Assembly (NCBI GenBank): GCA_963718775.1
Contig: OY970377.1
Coordinates: forward strand, 1,116,001 to 1,180,000
DNA: 64,000 nucleotides
Origin: VRUE01 sp963718775
GTDB taxonomy: Bacteria > Actinomycetota > Thermoleophilia > Solirubrobacterales > 70-9
Direction of reading: 5' to 3'
This document shows positions 60,942-64,000 of the stretch, piece after piece (position 1 is the stretch's first letter; every line of letters starts with the position of its first letter). The notes under the pieces were generated by a model. It had not been told where the DNA came from, ran no database searches, and was given only the letters and a program-made list of their open reading frames with translations. Both the position numbers and the translations under genes were made by a program.

Positions 60942-62579
60942 TTACATCATCCCGCCCATGTCTGGCATGCCACCGGGCATTCCGCCACCGGCGCCGCCTT
61001 CCTCAGGCGGCTCGGCGATGATCGCCTCGGTGACGAGGATGTTCTTGGCGATCGACGCCGCGTTCTCGAGCGCCGAACGGGTCACCTTGGTCGGGTCGAT
61101 CACGCCGGCTGCGATCAGGTCGCCGTACTCGCCGGTAGCCGCGTTGAGGCCTTCGCCGGCCTTCAGCTCGCGGACCTTGTTGACCACGACCGAGCCCTCC
61201 TCGCCGGAGTTCTCGGCGATCTGGCGGACCGGCTCCTCGAGCGCCCGGTGGACGATCCGTGCTCCGGTCGCCTCATCGGGGTCGCTGAGCTTGTCCGGGT
61301 CGAGATTGCCCTGAGCGTTGAGCAGGGCCACACCGCCACCCGGCACGACGCCCTCCTCGAGCGCAGCGCGGGTCGCCTGCAGCGCGTCCTCGACGCGGTG
61401 CTTCTTCTCCTTCATCTCGGTCTCGGTGGCAGCGCCGACCTTGACCACGGCAACGCCGCCGGCCAGCTTGGCGAGCCGCTCCTGGAGCTTCTCGCGATCG
61501 AAATCGGAGTCGGTGTTCTCGACCTCGTTTTTGATCTGCTTGATCCGGCCCTTGATGCCGTCGGCATCGCCGGCGCCATCGATGATCGTCGTCGTGTCCT
61601 TGGAGATGACGACGCGGCGGGCTTTACCGAGCTGGGTGAGCTGGGTGTTCTCGAGTTTGAGGCCCATCTCCTCGGTGATCACCTCACCGCCGGTGAGGAT
61701 CGCAATGTCCTCCAGCATCCGCTTGCGGCGATCGCCGAAGCCGGGCGCCTTGACGGCGACGCCGGTGAAGGTGCCGCGGAGCTTGTTGACGACGAGCGTC
61801 GCTAGGCACTCGCCCTCGACGTCCTCGGCAATGATCATCAGCGGCTTGCCACCCTGCATGACCTGCTCGAGCACCGGCAGGATGTCCCGCACGGAGCCGA
61901 TTTTCTGGTTGGCGATGAGGATGTAGGGGTCCTCCAGCACAGCCTCCATGCGGTCCTGGTCGGTGACCATGTACGGCGAGATGTAGCCCTTGTCGAACTG
62001 CATCCCCTCGGTGAACTCCAGCTCCATGCCGAAGGTCTGGCCTTCCTCGACGTTGACCACCCCGTCCTTGCCGACCTTCTCGATCGCGTCGGCGATCACG
62101 TTGCCGATCTCGTCGTCACCGGCGGAGATGGCGGCGACGCGGGCGATCTGCTCCTTGCCCGCTACCTCCTTGGACTGCTTCTCGCGCAGGGTCTCGACGA
62201 CGTCTTCGACGGCCGCCTCGATGCCGCGGCGCAGGGCCAGCGGGTTGGCGCCGGCGGCGACGTTCTTGAGCCCCTGGCGAACGATGATCTGGGCCAGCAG
62301 GGTCGCCGTCGTGGTGCCATCGCCAGCAACGTCGTTGGTCGCCGTAGCGACCTCGCGAACGAGCTGGGCGCCCTGGTTCTCGAAGACGTCCTCGACCTCG
62401 ATCTCACGGGCGATGGTGACGCCGTCGTTGGTGATCGTCGGCGCGCCGAACTTCTTGTCGAGCACGACGTAACGGCCCTTCGGGCCGAGGGTGACCTTGA
62501 CCGCGTCGGCAACTGCGTCGACGCCGGCCTGCAGGGCCCCCCTTGCTTCCTCGCTGAACTTCAGCTCCTTATGAGCCAT
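60942..62579 (-). CDS. groEL: 60-kDa chaperonin GroEL
   Basis: 545 aa, full length. VTLGPKGRYVVLDKKFGAPT is the ATP site start, AGDGTTTATLLAQIIV holds the GDGTTT catalytic loop, and GGVAVVKVGAATETEMKEKK plus VEDALQATRAALEEGVVPGG are standard. The GGM tail (GGMPGGMPDMGGMM) is present, typical of the main GroEL1/2 type with a functional cavity tail. It folds client proteins with GroES and ATP. AAGGAGGACT precedes the ATG. It follows groES by 47 bp and shares the CIRCE operator. Confidence 0.98.
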   Translation of the reverse strand: MAHKELKFSEEARGALQAGVDAVADAVKVTLGPKGRYVVLDKKFGAPTITNDGVTIAREIEVEDVFENQGAQLVREVATATNDVAGDGTTTATLLAQIIVRQGLKNVAAGANPLALRRGIEAAVEDVVETLREKQSKEVAGKEQIARVAAISAGDDEIGNVIADAIEKVGKDGVVNVEEGQTFGMELEFTEGMQFDKGYISPYMVTDQDRMEAVLEDPYILIANQKIGSVRDILPVLEQVMQGGKPLMIIAEDVEGECLATLVVNKLRGTFTGVAVKAPGFGDRRKRMLEDIAILTGGEVITEEMGLKLENTQLTQLGKARRVVISKDTTTIIDGAGDADGIKGRIKQIKNEVENTDSDFDREKLQERLAKLAGGVAVVKVGAATETEMKEKKHRVEDALQATRAALEEGVVPGGGVALLNAQGNLDPDKLSDPDEATGARIVHRALEEPVRQIAENSGEEGSVVVNKVRELKAGEGLNAATGEYGDLIAAGVIDPTKVTRSALENAASIAKNILVTEAIIAEPPEEGGAGGGMPGGMPDMGGMM

Positions 62580-62626
62580 CTGATTTCAGTCCTCCTTGGT
62601 TCTTCTAAGTCCTGGTGGGCAGGCGG

Positions 62627-62914
62627 TCAGCCGAGCTTGGCGAGGACGTCCGACTCGCGCAACACGAGCAGGTCCTCGTCCTCGACGGTGACCTCGGTGC
62701 CGCCGTATTTCGAGTAAAGGACCTCGTCGCCCTCGCTCACGTCGAGCGGGCGGCGAGTGCCGTCCTCGTTGATCGCGCCATCGCCGACGGCGACGACCTT
62801 GCCCTTCTGGGGCTTCTCCTTGGCCGTATCGGGAAGGACGATTCCGCTAGCGGTCGTCTCCTCCTCATCGATCGGCTTGACGATCAGCCGGTCCCCGAGG
62901 GGCTTCAGCTTCAT
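62627..62914 (-). CDS. groES: 10-kDa co-chaperonin GroES
   Basis: 95 aa. MKLKPLGDRLIVKPIDEEET then ASGIVLPDTAKEKPQKGKVV is the mobile loop that contacts GroEL (TASGIVLPD), and EVLYSKYGGTEVTVEDEDLL the C-terminal strands. It caps the GroEL ring during folding. TGGAGGTAT precedes the ATG at good distance. First gene of the operon; the CIRCE site lies 52 bp upstream. Confidence 0.98.
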   Translation of the reverse strand: MKLKPLGDRLIVKPIDEEETTASGIVLPDTAKEKPQKGKVVAVGDGAINEDGTRRPLDVSEGDEVLYSKYGGTEVTVEDEDLLVLRESDVLAKLG

Positions 62915-62965
62915 CCGTATACCTCCATCTATGGGTCAGGGGTGGGTCAGAAGTTCGAACTGGAT

Positions 62966-62992
62966 TTGGCACTCTATAGGTGAGAGTGCCAG
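62966..62992. promoter_or_regulatory. CIRCE operator (HrcA site) for groESL
   Basis: TTGGCACTC-N9-GAGTGCCAG fits the CIRCE consensus TTAGCACTC-N9-GAGTGCTAA, with the inner 7 bp identical in both arms and one changed base per arm. It lies between the groES start and the next gene. HrcA would repress groESL until heat shock. TATAG between the arms overlaps a possible -10. Confidence 0.93.
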
Positions 62993-63010
62993 CGACTGAA
63001 AGATAGCGAC

Positions 63011-63484
63011 TCAGCTGCTGGCGAGAAGGGGGCAGCCCAGCAGGCTGGCGATTCCCTCGCCGCCTCGCTTCATGACCCAGTTGTGGTTCCATTCGAAAAT
63101 CGGGCGGGCAGCCGGAGCAACCGCGTTCATCCAGGGCTTGGTCGTCACCACGTTCCAGTCGTAGAGCACCGCGGTCACCCCTTCCTGCTCGTAGAGGCGC
63201 CAGCGGCCGACCCCGGACAGCTCGCCCACCACATCGGCCTCGAGCACATGCGGGCGCTCGATCCGCGTCGTCGTTATCTCGAACTCGACCCGGTAGGGCA
63301 GCAGGCTCTTCCAGACCATCCGGGCAACCGCCCCGACACGACCGTCGTCGCCGGGCTTCAGCTCTTCGGCCACCTCGACGCCACGCCACCACTGCGGCCA
63401 GCGCTTCTGATCGTGGATCGCCTCCCAGACCGGCTCCCGCGGCGACTCCAGCAGCCAGGTTGTCAGGAAGGAGTAGTGAGCCAC
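63011..63484 (-). CDS. SRPBCC-family polyketide cyclase-like protein
   Basis: 157 aa, GTG start. YSFLTTWLLESPREPVWEAI and HDQKRWPQWWRGVEVAEELK are the START-like N-terminal strands and helix, and ERPHVLEADVVGELSGVGRW the middle of the helix-grip barrel. Members bind hydrophobic ligands or act as cyclases. Unlike the broken paralog at 21483-21925, the frame is intact. It lies upstream of the CIRCE site on the same strand as groES. Confidence 0.85.
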   Translation of the reverse strand: MAHYSFLTTWLLESPREPVWEAIHDQKRWPQWWRGVEVAEELKPGDDGRVGAVARMVWKSLLPYRVEFEITTTRIERPHVLEADVVGELSGVGRWRLYEQEGVTAVLYDWNVVTTKPWMNAVAPAARPIFEWNHNWVMKRGGEGIASLLGCPLLASS

Positions 63485-63516
63485 GGGAGGTGGTACGGAG
63501 GAGGAGGGTTAGGCGA

Positions 63517-63921
63517 TCAGTTGTGGTGCGGGGTCTCCCCGTTGCCGAAGTGCGCGCCAGGAGGCTCGACGATCTGCGAGAAGCGGATCACGGTGACGGT
63601 TTCGTCTGGCGCAACCGGGCGGCCGTAGATCTGTTCGAGGAATTTGACCTCGTCCTCGAGGCGACGGAACTCCGGATTGTCGTGCTCGATGTCACGCGGC
63701 GAAAGGTCGGAGATCCGCTTTACCTCGACGTCGTCGATCACCGCGGTGAAGATCTTCTCGCGCGGGCTGTGGCGAAAGCCGACAGTGATCCAGACGACCT
63801 GACCGCGCTCGTACTTGCTGCTCTTGTCGCCGAGCCGAATCGTCGCCGACTTGCGTCCCCGCTTCAGCTGGTCGACGAAAATTGGCGAATAGAAGTTGAG
63901 AACGTAGATGCCGCCTCTCAT
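63517..63921 (-). CDS. ASCH/PUA-like domain protein
   Basis: 134 aa, ATG at 63921. NFYSPIFVDQLKRGRKSATI with RLGDKSSKYERGQVVWITVG is the first half of an ASCH fold (conserved K-SATIR-G motif), and AVIDDVEVKRISDLSPRDIE plus ETVTVIRFSQIVEP close the barrel. ASCH domains bind RNA or modified nucleotides and often act in translation-linked roles; the partner is unknown. The last 79 bp of the window contain nothing identifiable. Confidence 0.75.
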   Translation of the reverse strand: MRGGIYVLNFYSPIFVDQLKRGRKSATIRLGDKSSKYERGQVVWITVGFRHSPREKIFTAVIDDVEVKRISDLSPRDIEHDNPEFRRLEDEVKFLEQIYGRPVAPDETVTVIRFSQIVEPPGAHFGNGETPHHN

Positions 63922-64000
63922 AGCGGCTGCGAGCGTATCTGACCGTGGCGCGGCGCGGTCTGGACGGCTATTCGACCAAAGGTCAAGGAGCCCGGGGATT

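Overview
The window is a high-GC, gene-dense bacterial chromosome segment. Extended GTG/TTG start use, a CIRCE-controlled groESL operon, a 7Fe FdxA-type ferredoxin, an LtrA protein, an MMPL exporter, a GH26-like protein pair and an eukaryotic-type Ser/Thr kinase next to an FHA protein all fit an actinobacterium. The overall flavour suggests class Thermoleophilia (Solirubrobacterales-like), but this rests on gene content only. There is no phage, no insertion sequence with a recognisable transposase and no CRISPR array.

Layout. 1-8470 (minus strand): a run reading kinase, tkt, tal, pgi, cydA, cydB (cut by the window edge), joining the non-oxidative pentose phosphate pathway and phosphoglucose isomerase to a cytochrome bd oxidase. 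8.5-16.7 kb: a TolB-like propeller, an FHA protein, rpiA, a flavin oxidoreductase, an XRE/nucleotidyltransferase pair that looks like a toxin-antitoxin module, then gnd-pgl divergent from zwf. Within 16 kb the genome therefore encodes the whole pentose phosphate pathway except ribulose-phosphate 3-epimerase. 16.7-31.4 kb: recQ, a GH26-like secreted protein, a PQQ-type propeller, two DHA2-type MFS pumps, LtrA, an aldo/keto reductase, a coiled-coil membrane protein and small metabolic enzymes. 31.4-45 kb: an odd transcribed-looking element with a Shine-Dalgarno mimic, SDR, MMPL/ArsR divergent pair, tRNA-Arg, enoyl-CoA hydratase, pyruvate kinase, a P450, tRNA-Ser(GCT), an alanine-racemase-like PLP enzyme facing a sugar lactone oxidase, an MFS pump and tRNA-Ser(TGA). 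45-64 kb: a TIG-domain membrane protein, a K+ channel, cyclophilin, a large secreted protein, Mrp/ApbC, ferredoxin, a subtilisin-like protease, a second GH26-like protein, a DUF559 gene bracketed by inverted palindromes, groEL-groES and two small genes.

The most unusual signal is a set of intergenic palindromes. One 47-bp hairpin family (21-bp arms, 5-nt loop) occurs three times, each in a tight gap directly beside genes. A second family with CCGACGGG arms flanks a DUF559 nuclease-like gene in inverted orientation, supplies both ends of its reading frame, and reappears between cydA and cydB. Further single-copy perfect palindromes lie in divergent promoters and beside tkt. Secondary items are the SD-mimic hairpin element near 31.6 kb, and three genes each broken by a single base, which raise a sequence-quality question.
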